This document shows positions 7,323-15,100 of a DNA stretch of 18,604 bases, piece after piece. The stretch is from Luteococcus sp043424415. Its GTDB lineage: Bacteria; Actinomycetota; Actinomycetes; Propionibacteriales; Propionibacteriaceae. The translations under genes and the position numbers were made by a program. Location: assembly GCF_043424415.1 (NCBI RefSeq), contig NZ_JBHWOO010000016.1, positions 1-18,604 on the forward strand, read 5' to 3'. The notes beneath the pieces are model-generated. The model saw only the letters and a list, made by a program, of their open reading frames with translations, had not been told where the DNA came from and did no database searches. Positions within the stretch are counted from its first letter, which is position 1. Each line of letters starts with the position of its first letter.

Positions 7323-8446
7323 GCGGGTTGTCGGTCACGTCCGCGCCGGCCGCCCCGGCCCGCAAGCCCCGCATGGCCTGGCCCGACGTGGCCAGGGGAC
7401 TGTGCATGGTCATCGTCGTGCTGTGGCACAGCTCGCTGTGGGTGACCGAGGAGATGAACAAGGGGGTGCAGGGGCCCTGGTTCCGGCTGGGACTGTTCCT
7501 GACGCCGCTGCGGATGCCGCTGTTCTTCTTCATCTCGGGCTTCTTCGCCACCCGGGCCGTGCGTCGGCCCCTGGCGGCGACGAAGGCACGCACCGTCGGC
7601 ATGTACTACCTGTACGCGGTGTGGACCGCGCTGTTCGTCTCGCGGCTGCTGCTGCCGCAGGCGCGCGGCGGCCACGACCTGCCGCGAGCGGACCAGTTCC
7701 TGCTCGCGCTGCTGCTGCCGACCAGCTTCTGGTACCTGTGGTGCCTGGCCTTCTACTTCCTGCTCACCCATGCCCTGCTGAAGCTCCTCGGTGACCGCTC
7801 GGTCTGGCTGCTGCTGCCGCTGGCGGTGCTCTCGGTGCTGGCACCCCTGGTGCGCCAGCACACGCTCGGGTGGGTCGAGGCCCCGCTGGATGCCGTGAAG
7901 GCGTCCTCGGTGCTGGCCAACTACCTGTGGTTCTTCGGCGGAGTGGTGCTGGTGCCGCTGTGGACGCGGCTGATGGAGCGGGCCCGCTGGGCCTGGTGTG
8001 CGATCGGGGCCCTCGCCTACGTGGCGATCTTCTGGGTTGCCCTGACGATGGGCGCACTGGGCGAGATCAGCTGGCACATGCTGCCGCTGTCGGTGCTGTC
8101 ACTGGCCACGGCCGGGCAGGTGCTGGCCCTGGCCCCGATGGACGGCCGTGTGGGGCGCCTGCTGCAGCGCATCGGGCGCGACACGCTGCCGATCTACATC
8201 TTCCACATCTTCCTGCTCTCGGTCTTCGGCGCGGGCGTGACCCTGAGCGGGGTGATGCCGACGCTGCGGGCCCACCAGGCAGTGGCCAACTGGGTGCTGC
8301 CCCCGGTGATGATGCTGGTCTTCGTGCCGCTGGCGCTGGCCATCGCCGCGCTGCTGCGCAGCACCCCGCTGGGCGTGCTGCTCAAGGCCCCGGCCCGGCT
8401 GGTGGCAGCTCCCGAGGGCGTCACTCCGCGACGCGCGCGAAACTGA
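7319..8446 (+). CDS. Integral membrane acyltransferase, acyltransferase-3 family
   Basis: The 375-residue protein starts at ATG 7319 inside the previous stop (ATGA). The N-terminal pattern WPDVARGLCMVIVVLWHSSLW places His37 at the usual catalytic position in the first membrane helix. RMPLFFFISGFFATR (65-79) is the second family hallmark. About ten hydrophobic helices follow, with charged Arg/Lys loops and a cytoplasmic-looking basic C-terminus. Members transfer acetyl or other acyl groups across or at the membrane to sugars of exopolysaccharide, LPS or peptidoglycan (OatA/WecH-like). As last gene of the glycosyltransferase operon it most likely O-acylates the locus product; succinyl or another acyl group is also possible. 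Two stem-loops follow its stop, so the operon probably ends here. Confidence 0.9.
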   Translation: MSGLSVTSAPAAPARKPRMAWPDVARGLCMVIVVLWHSSLWVTEEMNKGVQGPWFRLGLFLTPLRMPLFFFISGFFATRAVRRPLAATKARTVGMYYLYAVWTALFVSRLLLPQARGGHDLPRADQFLLALLLPTSFWYLWCLAFYFLLTHALLKLLGDRSVWLLLPLAVLSVLAPLVRQHTLGWVEAPLDAVKASSVLANYLWFFGGVVLVPLWTRLMERARWAWCAIGALAYVAIFWVALTMGALGEISWHMLPLSVLSLATAGQVLALAPMDGRVGRLLQRIGRDTLPIYIFHIFLLSVFGAGVTLSGVMPTLRAHQAVANWVLPPVMMLVFVPLALAIAALLRSTPLGVLLKAPARLVAAPEGVTPRRARN

Positions 8447-8461
8447 ACCTTCACTGAACCT

Positions 8462-8485
8462 GCGCCATTCGGGCCCGAAGGGCGC
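8462..8485 (+). terminator. Stem-loop downstream of the acyltransferase gene (first of two)
   Basis: Starting 16 bases after the stop codon, GCGCC-A-TTCGGG (8462-8473) pairs with CCCGAA-G-GGCGC (8474-8485), with only the A/G pair mismatched. The core TTCGGGCCCGAA (8468-8479) is a perfect 12-base palindrome. There is no T-run, so it may aid the stronger terminator just downstream or be a protein-binding palindrome. Confidence 0.5.
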
Positions 8486-8498
8486 CGGATGCCAAATT

Positions 8499-8530
8499 GG
8501 CCCGCCCCGCCCCGCGGGGCGGGCCCTTTT
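8499..8530 (+). terminator. Rho-independent terminator of the glycan operon
   Basis: GGCCCGCCCC (8499-8508) pairs perfectly with GGGGCGGGCC (8516-8525) around a 7-base loop, followed by CCCTTTT-type sequence with four T residues at 8527-8530. It lies 53 bases after the acyltransferase stop and ends the operon before the leader of the large secreted-protein gene. Confidence 0.82.
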
Positions 8531-8558
8531 CCTGTCCTGCGGCGGATCGGGGCGACGA

Positions 8559-8579
8559 TGTCACCGTCGGACGGCGACA
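8559..8579. promoter_or_regulatory. 21-base operator-like palindrome upstream of the first large secreted-protein gene
   Basis: Arms TGTCACCGTC (8559-8568) and GACGGCGACA (8570-8579) are reverse complements at nine of ten positions around a single central G. A one-base loop is too tight for an RNA hairpin, so a dimeric DNA-binding protein site is more likely. It sits about 150 bases before the start codon at 8733, in a 286-base gap that also holds the preceding operon's terminators. No regulator is identified. Confidence 0.45.
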
Positions 8580-8657
8580 AGCGCACTGTGCATCGGCTGA
8601 GAGCCCCTGCGATCGGCGCAATTCTCTAGCACGTCGCTCATAGTCTTGGTTCGGCTG

Positions 8658-8677
8658 CATGCACCGGGGGGTGCATG
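8658..8677 (+). promoter_or_regulatory. Leader hairpin / inverted repeat 55 bases upstream of the start codon
   Basis: CATGCACC (8658-8665) pairs perfectly with GGTGCATG (8670-8677) around GGGG. It follows a possible -10 box (TAGTCT, 8641-8646 region) and could form in the 5' leader of the gene starting at 8733. Whether it acts as RNA structure or as a protein site cannot be told; it matches no riboswitch class I know. Confidence 0.4.
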
Positions 8678-8732
8678 GATGCTGGCGTACCTCACGAGGG
8701 TTCGCCCCATGATTCTCGGGAAAGTTGTGCCA

Positions 8733-11700
8733 ATGATTCATCTGCGTTCGTCGTCTGCTCGACCCAGTGGTGTCACCGGACTGGCCCTGGCCGCAGTGCT
8801 CGGCCTGTCGACCATCACCGCACCCCTGGCCCAGGCCGCACCCAGCGACTACACGCTGGTGGAACGCGACGCCACCAAGGGCGTCACCGCCGATGCGCTG
8901 CCGACCACGCAGATCGACGGCATCGCCTGGGACCAGGAGATCGTGGGCAACAAGGTCTACGTGGGTGGCGAGTTCGCCAATGCCCGCCCCGCCGGTGCCG
9001 CCCCCGGCACCCAGCTGACGCCACGTGCGAACCTGCTGGCCTATGACCTGGCCACCGGAGAGCTGGACCAGAACTTCACGCTCGACACCAATGGCCGCGT
9101 CAATGCCATTGCCAAGTCGCCCGACGGCTCCCGCGTCTATGTCGGCGGTTCCTTCACCAGCGTCAACGGCCAGAACCGCTACCGCATCGCCGCCTTCGAC
9201 ACCGCCACCGGCAAGCTCGTCTCCAGCTTCGCCCCCGCCATCAATGCCTCGGTGATGGCCATCACCGTCACCGACACCGCGGTCTACGTCGGTGGCGGCT
9301 TCGGCTCGGTCAACGGCAATGTCCGCACCCGCCTGGCCGCCTTCGACCCGAAGACCGGCGCCCTGCTCGGCTGGGCCCCCAGCGCGAACCGGATCGTGCG
9401 CGCACTGACCACCACCCCGGACGGCAGCCGCGTCATCGCCGGCGGCCTGTTCAGCACCATCAACGGCGCCAGCTCGCCCGGCACCGCCTCGCTGGATGCC
9501 GCCGACGGCACGCTGTACTCCTTCCGTTTCAACAACTACGTGCGCAATGGCACCGACAACACCGGCATCTACAGCCTCACCAGCGACGGCACCAGCATCT
9601 TCGCCACCGCCTTCAACTACGGCGAGGGGCTCTTCGAGGGCGTCGCCCGCCTGGAGCCCTACACCGGCGAGATCGTCTGGCTGGCCGACTGTCACGGCGA
9701 CTCCTATGACGCCACCGCCATGGACGGCGCGGTCTACGTCGCCAGCCATGAGCACAACTGCGAGAACATCGGCTCCTTCCCACAGCTGGGCGACGACGTC
9801 TTCAAGCGCGCCACCGCCTTCGCCTACGAGCCCAGCGGCACCGTGCGCGCGAACCGCCAGCGGGGCTACAGCAACTTTGGGGGCATGCCCGCCACCACCC
9901 AGGTGAACTGGTTCCCCGAGCTCACCCCCGGCAACAAGTCGGGCATGAACCAGGCCTCCTGGACCGTCGAGGCGGGCCAGGGCTATGTGGTGATGGGCGG
10001 CGAGTTCCCCACCGCCAACGGCAAGCCGCAGGAGGGCCTGGTGCGCTTCGCGCGTCCCGGCATCGCCCCCAGCAAGGAGGGCCCGGTGGTCGGTGGCGCC
10101 GAGTTGAAGACCACCGCGACGCCCTCCGGATCGATCATCCTGCTGAGCTGGAACAGCTCCTATGACCGTGACAACGGCCCGATGACCTATTCCATCCACC
10201 GCAGCGACAACCCGACTCAGCCCATCGACACCATCAAGGCCACCTCCTACTGGTGGGACACCCCGCGCCTGTCGTGGAGCGACGACTCGCTGAGCGAGGG
10301 ACAGAGCGCCACCTACTGGGTGGTGGTGACCGATGCCGACGGCAACCGGGTCCGCGGAGACAACGTGACGGCCACGGCGGGCAAGGCCGACCCCTCGGCC
10401 GCCTACCTGGCCCGTGTGATGGGCGACGCGCCCAGTCACTACTGGCGCCTGGACGAAGCCAGCGGCACCACCGCCAAGGACCTGGCCGGCAGCAACCCGC
10501 TGTGGCTCGACCGCACCGCAGTGCGCAACCAGCCCGGCATCACCGCCGGCAATGCCTCCACCGCCTTCGCCAGCACCGCCTACGGCGCGGCCAGCTATGA
10601 CTACGAGACGGCCCCCAACAACTACACGACCGAGGCCTGGATCAAGACCACCTCGACCAGGGGCGGCGCCATCGTCAACATGGGCACCTCCTACGACACC
10701 TACTCCAGCGCCTACGACCGCCACATCTACATGACCAACAGCGGCCAGCTGGCGATGGGCCTCAACTCGGGCGGCCGCCGCGCGGTGATCTCGCCCAACC
10801 GCTACAACGACGGCCAGTGGCACCACGTCGCCAGCACACTGTCGAGCGCCGGTATGAAGCTCTACGTCGACGGCAAGCTGGTGGGCAGCAATCCCAACCA
10901 CACCACCGGCCAGGCCATGCGCGGCTACTGGCGTGTGGGTGGCGACACGGTCACCGGTCTGCCGAGCCAGCCCTCCTCCCGCTGGTTCCGCGGCCAGATC
11001 GACGAGGTGGCCGTGTACCCGACGGCACTGGGCGAGGAGCAGCTGCGGCTGCACGCCGCCGCCGGGGGTGTGCAAATGCCCAATGCGGCACCCAGCGCCG
11101 CCTTCGATTCCACCTGCACCGATGCCGCCTGCGCCTTCGACGCCACCGCCAGCCGCGACTCCGACGGCCGGATCACCAGCCACCAGTGGGACTTCGGCGA
11201 CGGCAGCACTGGCACCGGGCAGACCGCCAGCCACACCTACGCCAGCTCCGGCAGCTACCAGGTCACCCTGACCGTCACCGACGACAAGGGCGCCACGAAG
11301 GCGATCACCAAGACCGTCCAGGTCACGGTGCCTGCCCCGGCGGAGCCCGCCCCCGCCGAGCCCGCCCCGACCGAGCAGCCCACCGCCCCCGCCGCCGACG
11401 GCATCGTCGCCCGCGACGACTTCTCCGGCATCCGGACCCGCTGGGGCAGTGCCACCACCGGTGGAGCCTGGAGCTACACCGCCGGTGCCAACTCCTTCAG
11501 CACCGTCGACGGCACCGGGCGGATGAGCCTGGCCGCCGGCGCCACGGCCATTGCCTCGCTGGCCGAGGTGCAGGCCACCGATGTCACCGTGCAGACCAGC
11601 GTGTCGATCGACAAGACCACCACCGGGGGCGGCGTCAACATCTTCCTGGCGGGCCGGCGCACCGCTGCCGGCGAGTACCGCGCCAAGCTGCGCCTGCTGT

Positions 11701-12014
11701 CCACCGGGCAGGCCAACCTGGCGGTGTCCAAGGTGGTCGCCGGCAAGGAGACCGTGCTCAAGGAGATCGTCGCCGCCGAGAACTACACCCCCGGCAGCGT
11801 GGTCACCGTCGAGCTCGACATCACCGGCCAGACCGTCGCCGCCAAGGCCTGGACGCCCACCGAGGCCGAACCCACCACGGCAACCGTGAGTGTCCAGGAC
11901 AGCACGCTCCAGACGGCGGGTAGCGTCGGCCTTGTTGGCTATGCCTCCGGCAGCGCCACCAATGCCCCCTACCAGCTGGCCTTCGACGACCTGGTGGTCA
12001 CCAGCAAGGCCTGA
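8733..12014 (+). CDS. Secreted beta-propeller/Fn3/LamG/PKD multidomain protein (paralogue 1)
   Basis: The protein has 1093 residues. ATG 8733 is preferred over in-frame ATG 8709 because GGGAAAG (8718-8724) sits eight bases before it and it gives a clean signal peptide (1-35, AQA site). Domains in order: beta-propeller about 40-445 with repeats like SRVYVGGSFTSVNG (delta-60/DUF5122 type); Fn3-like 453-549; LamG 552-778 (HYWRLDEASGT, YNDGQWHHVAS, YWRVGGD, FRGQIDEVAVY); one PKD 783-866 (WDFGDGSTGTG, YQVTLTVTDDKG); a Pro/Ala/Glu linker; a jelly-roll-like C-terminal module 890-1093. Cys320, His321, His339, His341 and Cys343 form a conserved cluster in the propeller. There is no LPxTG sorting signal or C-terminal membrane helix, so it is secreted or held non-covalently. 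LamG and PKD domains suggest glycan binding or adhesion; no catalytic motif is recognised. It is closely related to the next gene. Confidence 0.9.
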   Translation: MIHLRSSSARPSGVTGLALAAVLGLSTITAPLAQAAPSDYTLVERDATKGVTADALPTTQIDGIAWDQEIVGNKVYVGGEFANARPAGAAPGTQLTPRANLLAYDLATGELDQNFTLDTNGRVNAIAKSPDGSRVYVGGSFTSVNGQNRYRIAAFDTATGKLVSSFAPAINASVMAITVTDTAVYVGGGFGSVNGNVRTRLAAFDPKTGALLGWAPSANRIVRALTTTPDGSRVIAGGLFSTINGASSPGTASLDAADGTLYSFRFNNYVRNGTDNTGIYSLTSDGTSIFATAFNYGEGLFEGVARLEPYTGEIVWLADCHGDSYDATAMDGAVYVASHEHNCENIGSFPQLGDDVFKRATAFAYEPSGTVRANRQRGYSNFGGMPATTQVNWFPELTPGNKSGMNQASWTVEAGQGYVVMGGEFPTANGKPQEGLVRFARPGIAPSKEGPVVGGAELKTTATPSGSIILLSWNSSYDRDNGPMTYSIHRSDNPTQPIDTIKATSYWWDTPRLSWSDDSLSEGQSATYWVVVTDADGNRVRGDNVTATAGKADPSAAYLARVMGDAPSHYWRLDEASGTTAKDLAGSNPLWLDRTAVRNQPGITAGNASTAFASTAYGAASYDYETAPNNYTTEAWIKTTSTRGGAIVNMGTSYDTYSSAYDRHIYMTNSGQLAMGLNSGGRRAVISPNRYNDGQWHHVASTLSSAGMKLYVDGKLVGSNPNHTTGQAMRGYWRVGGDTVTGLPSQPSSRWFRGQIDEVAVYPTALGEEQLRLHAAAGGVQMPNAAPSAAFDSTCTDAACAFDATASRDSDGRITSHQWDFGDGSTGTGQTASHTYASSGSYQVTLTVTDDKGATKAITKTVQVTVPAPAEPAPAEPAPTEQPTAPAADGIVARDDFSGIRTRWGSATTGGAWSYTAGANSFSTVDGTGRMSLAAGATAIASLAEVQATDVTVQTSVSIDKTTTGGGVNIFLAGRRTAAGEYRAKLRLLSTGQANLAVSKVVAGKETVLKEIVAAENYTPGSVVTVELDITGQTVAAKAWTPTEAEPTTATVSVQDSTLQTAGSVGLVGYASGSATNAPYQLAFDDLVVTSKA
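8883..9058 (+). repeat. Copy 1 of a 176-base near-identical segment shared with the downstream paralogue
   Basis: This stretch aligns without gaps to 12311-12486 (offset 3428), with about 15 mismatches by eye, and includes a 50-base and a 35-base identical run. Synonymous sites are unusually well conserved compared with the rest of the two genes, as expected of recent gene conversion. It encodes the first propeller segment, with LPTTQIDGIAWDQEIVGN and the YVGGEFANARPAGAAPGTQL region. Confidence 0.85.
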
Positions 12015-12166
12015 TCCTCGACCGATCACCGGAAGTACCCCCGGGTCCGGTCCCGCTGCGCAGTGGGGCCGGACCTGCCGCCACCACCCGGTGGCCGGCA
12101 CGACCCACCCCCCAGGATCACTGATCGGGTCCCCCCGAACGTGGAGAAAGACGAAGAGACGCCCAC
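12015..12166 (+). terminator. Intergenic region with a GC-rich stem-loop between the two paralogues
   Basis: In this 152-base gap GGTCCGGTCCC (12044-12054) pairs with GGGGCCGGACC (12065-12075) around a 10-base loop, with one G-T pair. No T-run follows, so it is at best a partial or L-shaped terminator, or an attenuator that lowers expression of the second gene. No convincing promoter box is seen downstream, so the second paralogue may be read from the same transcript. A purine-rich stretch GGAGAAAGACGAAGAG (12143-12158) precedes the next ATG and supplies its ribosome binding site. Confidence 0.45.
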
Positions 12167-15100
12167 ATGCCAACCCCCCTCGTGAACCACGCACTACGGA
12201 TCGCGGCCAGCTCGGCCGCAGCCACCCTGTTGCTGCTCGCGCAGCCCGCCACCGAGGCCAGTGCGTCGGTCACCTCCACCTACAACGTCGTTCCGCGCTC
12301 GGCCACCGACGTGACCGCCGATGCGTTGCCGACCACACAGATCGACGGCATCGCCTGGGACCAGGAGATCGTCGGCAACACCGTCTACGTCGGCGGCGAG
12401 TTCGCCAATGCCCGCCCCGCCGGTGCCGCCCCCGGCACCCAGCTCACTCCGCGCAGCAACCTGCTGGCCTATGACCTGGCCACCGGCGTCCTGCGCCCCG
12501 GCTTCGCCCCGGTCGTCAACGGCGCCGTGCGCACCGTCACCGTCTCCCCCGACGGCAGCAAGCTCTACATCGGCGGCAACTTCACCGCCGTCAACGGCCA
12601 GCCGCGCCAGCGCATCGCCGCCTTCAACACCTCCGACGGCAGCCTCGACGCCGACTTCCACCCCGACGCCAATGCCGAGGTCACCGGCATCGTCGCCACC
12701 AATGAGGTGGTCTACTTCGGTGGCGCCTTCTCCACGGTCGACGGCAATCCCCGCGGTCGGCTGGCTGCCGCCACCACCGGTGGCGCACTGACGGGCTGGA
12801 CGCCGGTCGCCGACCTCACCGTGCAGTCGGTGGTGCTCACCCCCGACGGCTCCCAGGTGGCCGTCGGCGGCAGCTTCAATGCTGTCAACGGCCAGCCCAG
12901 CCCCGGCCTGGCCTTCATCAACCCGGTCAACGGCACCATGACGCCGATGGCTGCCACCCAGGTGGTGCAGAACCACGGCACCACCTCGGGCATCTACTCC
13001 CTGGTCAACGACGGCACCAACCTGCTGGCCACCGGCTGGTGGTACGGCGGGGTGGGCAGCTTCGAGGGCGTCATGAGCATGGAGCCGCGCACCGGCAGCA
13101 TTCGCTGGCTGGCCGACTGCCACGGCGACTCCTATGACGCCACCAGCATGGACGGCACCACCTACTCCGTGAGCCACCACCACACCTGCACCAACATGGG
13201 CTCCTTCAACGAGCAGGTCCCGCAGGTCTTCGAGCGCACCCAGGCCTTCACCGACCGGGCCACCACCATCACCCGGCACGACCAGACCGGCTACCACGAC
13301 TTCCACGGCCAGCCGGCGCCCAGCCGCGTCGAGTGGGCGCCCAAGCTGGAGGCCGCGAACCTGTCGCGCATGTGGCAGGCCGCCTGGACCGTCGAGTCCG
13401 GCCAGGGCTATGTGGTGATGGGTGGCGAGTTCCCCAGGGTCAACGGCCAGCCGCAGCAGGGTCTGGTGCGTTTCGCGCGCCCGGGCATCGGGCCGGGCAA
13501 GTCCGGCCCGCAGTACACGTGGAACTGGACGCCGACGGCCACCGTCGTGGGCACCAGCGTGAAGATTGCCTGGCCGGCCAATGTCGACCGTGACGACCTG
13601 GAGCTGACCTACCGGCTCTACCGCGACGACCGGCCCGGCACCCCGATCGCCACCACCACGGCAGAGTCGGCCTGGTACGAGCGTCCCGTGCTCGGCCACC
13701 TGGACACCGACCTGACAGTCGGCAAGAGCTACTCCTACTGGGTGACGGCCACCGACGCCAATGGCAACGTGGCGCAGAGCCAGCGCGTGCGCGTCACCGC
13801 CGGCAGCACCAGCATCCCGGCCACCGACTACAGCCGGGCGGTCGACGCCGACGGTGCCTGGCACTACTGGCGCCTGCTGGAGAACCCCGGCGCCACGACC
13901 TCGATCGACTGGCGTAAGGGCAATGACCTGGTGCTCGGCTCCGGGGTCACCCTCGGCCAGGCCGGGGCCATCGGCGACGGTACCGACTCGGCCGCCCGTT
14001 TCGACGGCACCGCGGCGAGCCGTTCCCACACCGCCAGCGCCCAGGATGCTCCGCAGAGGTTCACCATCGAGCTGTGGATGAAGACGGCGACGACCGCCGG
14101 CGGCAAGCTGGTGGGCTTCGGCGACCAGCCCACCGCCGACAGCCGCTACCACGACCGTGCCGTCTACATGGGCACCGACGGCCGGCTGCACTTCGGGTTG
14201 TGGAATGGCTCGGCCAAGGTGATCTCCTCGGCCACCAGCTTCAACGACGACAAGTACCACCACGTGGTGGCCAGTGTCGGGGACGGTGGCCAGCAGCTGT
14301 GGGTGGACGGGCGCCTGGCGGCGGCCGACTCCACCACCACCCAGGCCACCCAGGACATCTTCGGCCACTGGCGGGTGGGCGGCGACCAGCTCGGCGGTTG
14401 GCCCAGCGCCGAGGGCGTCACCAATGACTTCGCCGGCACCCTCGACGAGGTGGCGGTCTACACCACGCCGTTGACCCGCGACCAGGTGCGCAGCCACTAC
14501 ACCGCCAGCGGCCGCAGCCTGCCGCTGCCGGCGCTGCCGAAGGACCCCTATGGTTCGGCGGTGGTGGCCGACGAGCCGCGGTTGCTGTGGCGCCTGGACG
14601 AGACGCGCGCCCCGGTCGTGCTGGATGCCTCGCAGAACCTCACCAACGGCACCTGGTTCGGCACCCCGACGATGCGCACCCCCAGCCCCGTCACCGGCGC
14701 CGCCGGCACCGGCGTCCTGCTGGACGGCTCGGCCACCGGGATCGCGGCGGATGCCCACGTCAACGGCCCGCAGGTCTTCTCCACCGAGACCTGGTTCAGT
14801 ACCACCAGCACCGCAGGCGGCAAGCTGGTGGGCTTCGGCAACGAGCGCACCGGGCTGTCCTCGCACTACGACCGCCACACCTGGATGGACCCCGAGGGCC
14901 GCCTGCACTTCGGCGTCTACTCGGGCGGCTTCAGGACCGTCGACTCGGCCAAGGCCTACAACGACGGCAAGTGGCACCACGTGGTGTCCAGCATGGGCCC
15001 CAATGGCATGCAGATGTTCGTCGACGGGGAGCTGGTCGGCACCAACCCGACCGCCACCGCCGAGGACTTCGCCGGCTACTGGCGCGTGGGTGGCGACTCC

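Noticed and set aside
8531..8732. A possible riboswitch (c-di-AMP or c-di-GMP type) in the leader of the first large secreted protein
   Set aside because: Only simple hairpins and a palindrome are visible. No conserved core of a known class could be matched by eye.
8709..8732. ATG 8709 as the start of the first large secreted protein
   Set aside because: No ribosome site precedes it at good spacing, whereas GGGAAAG is eight bases before ATG 8733, which also gives a normal signal peptide.
8451..12194. A 1247-codon minus-strand open frame opposite the first large secreted protein
   Set aside because: It has the same codon-aligned shadow origin, a low-complexity product and no ribosome site.
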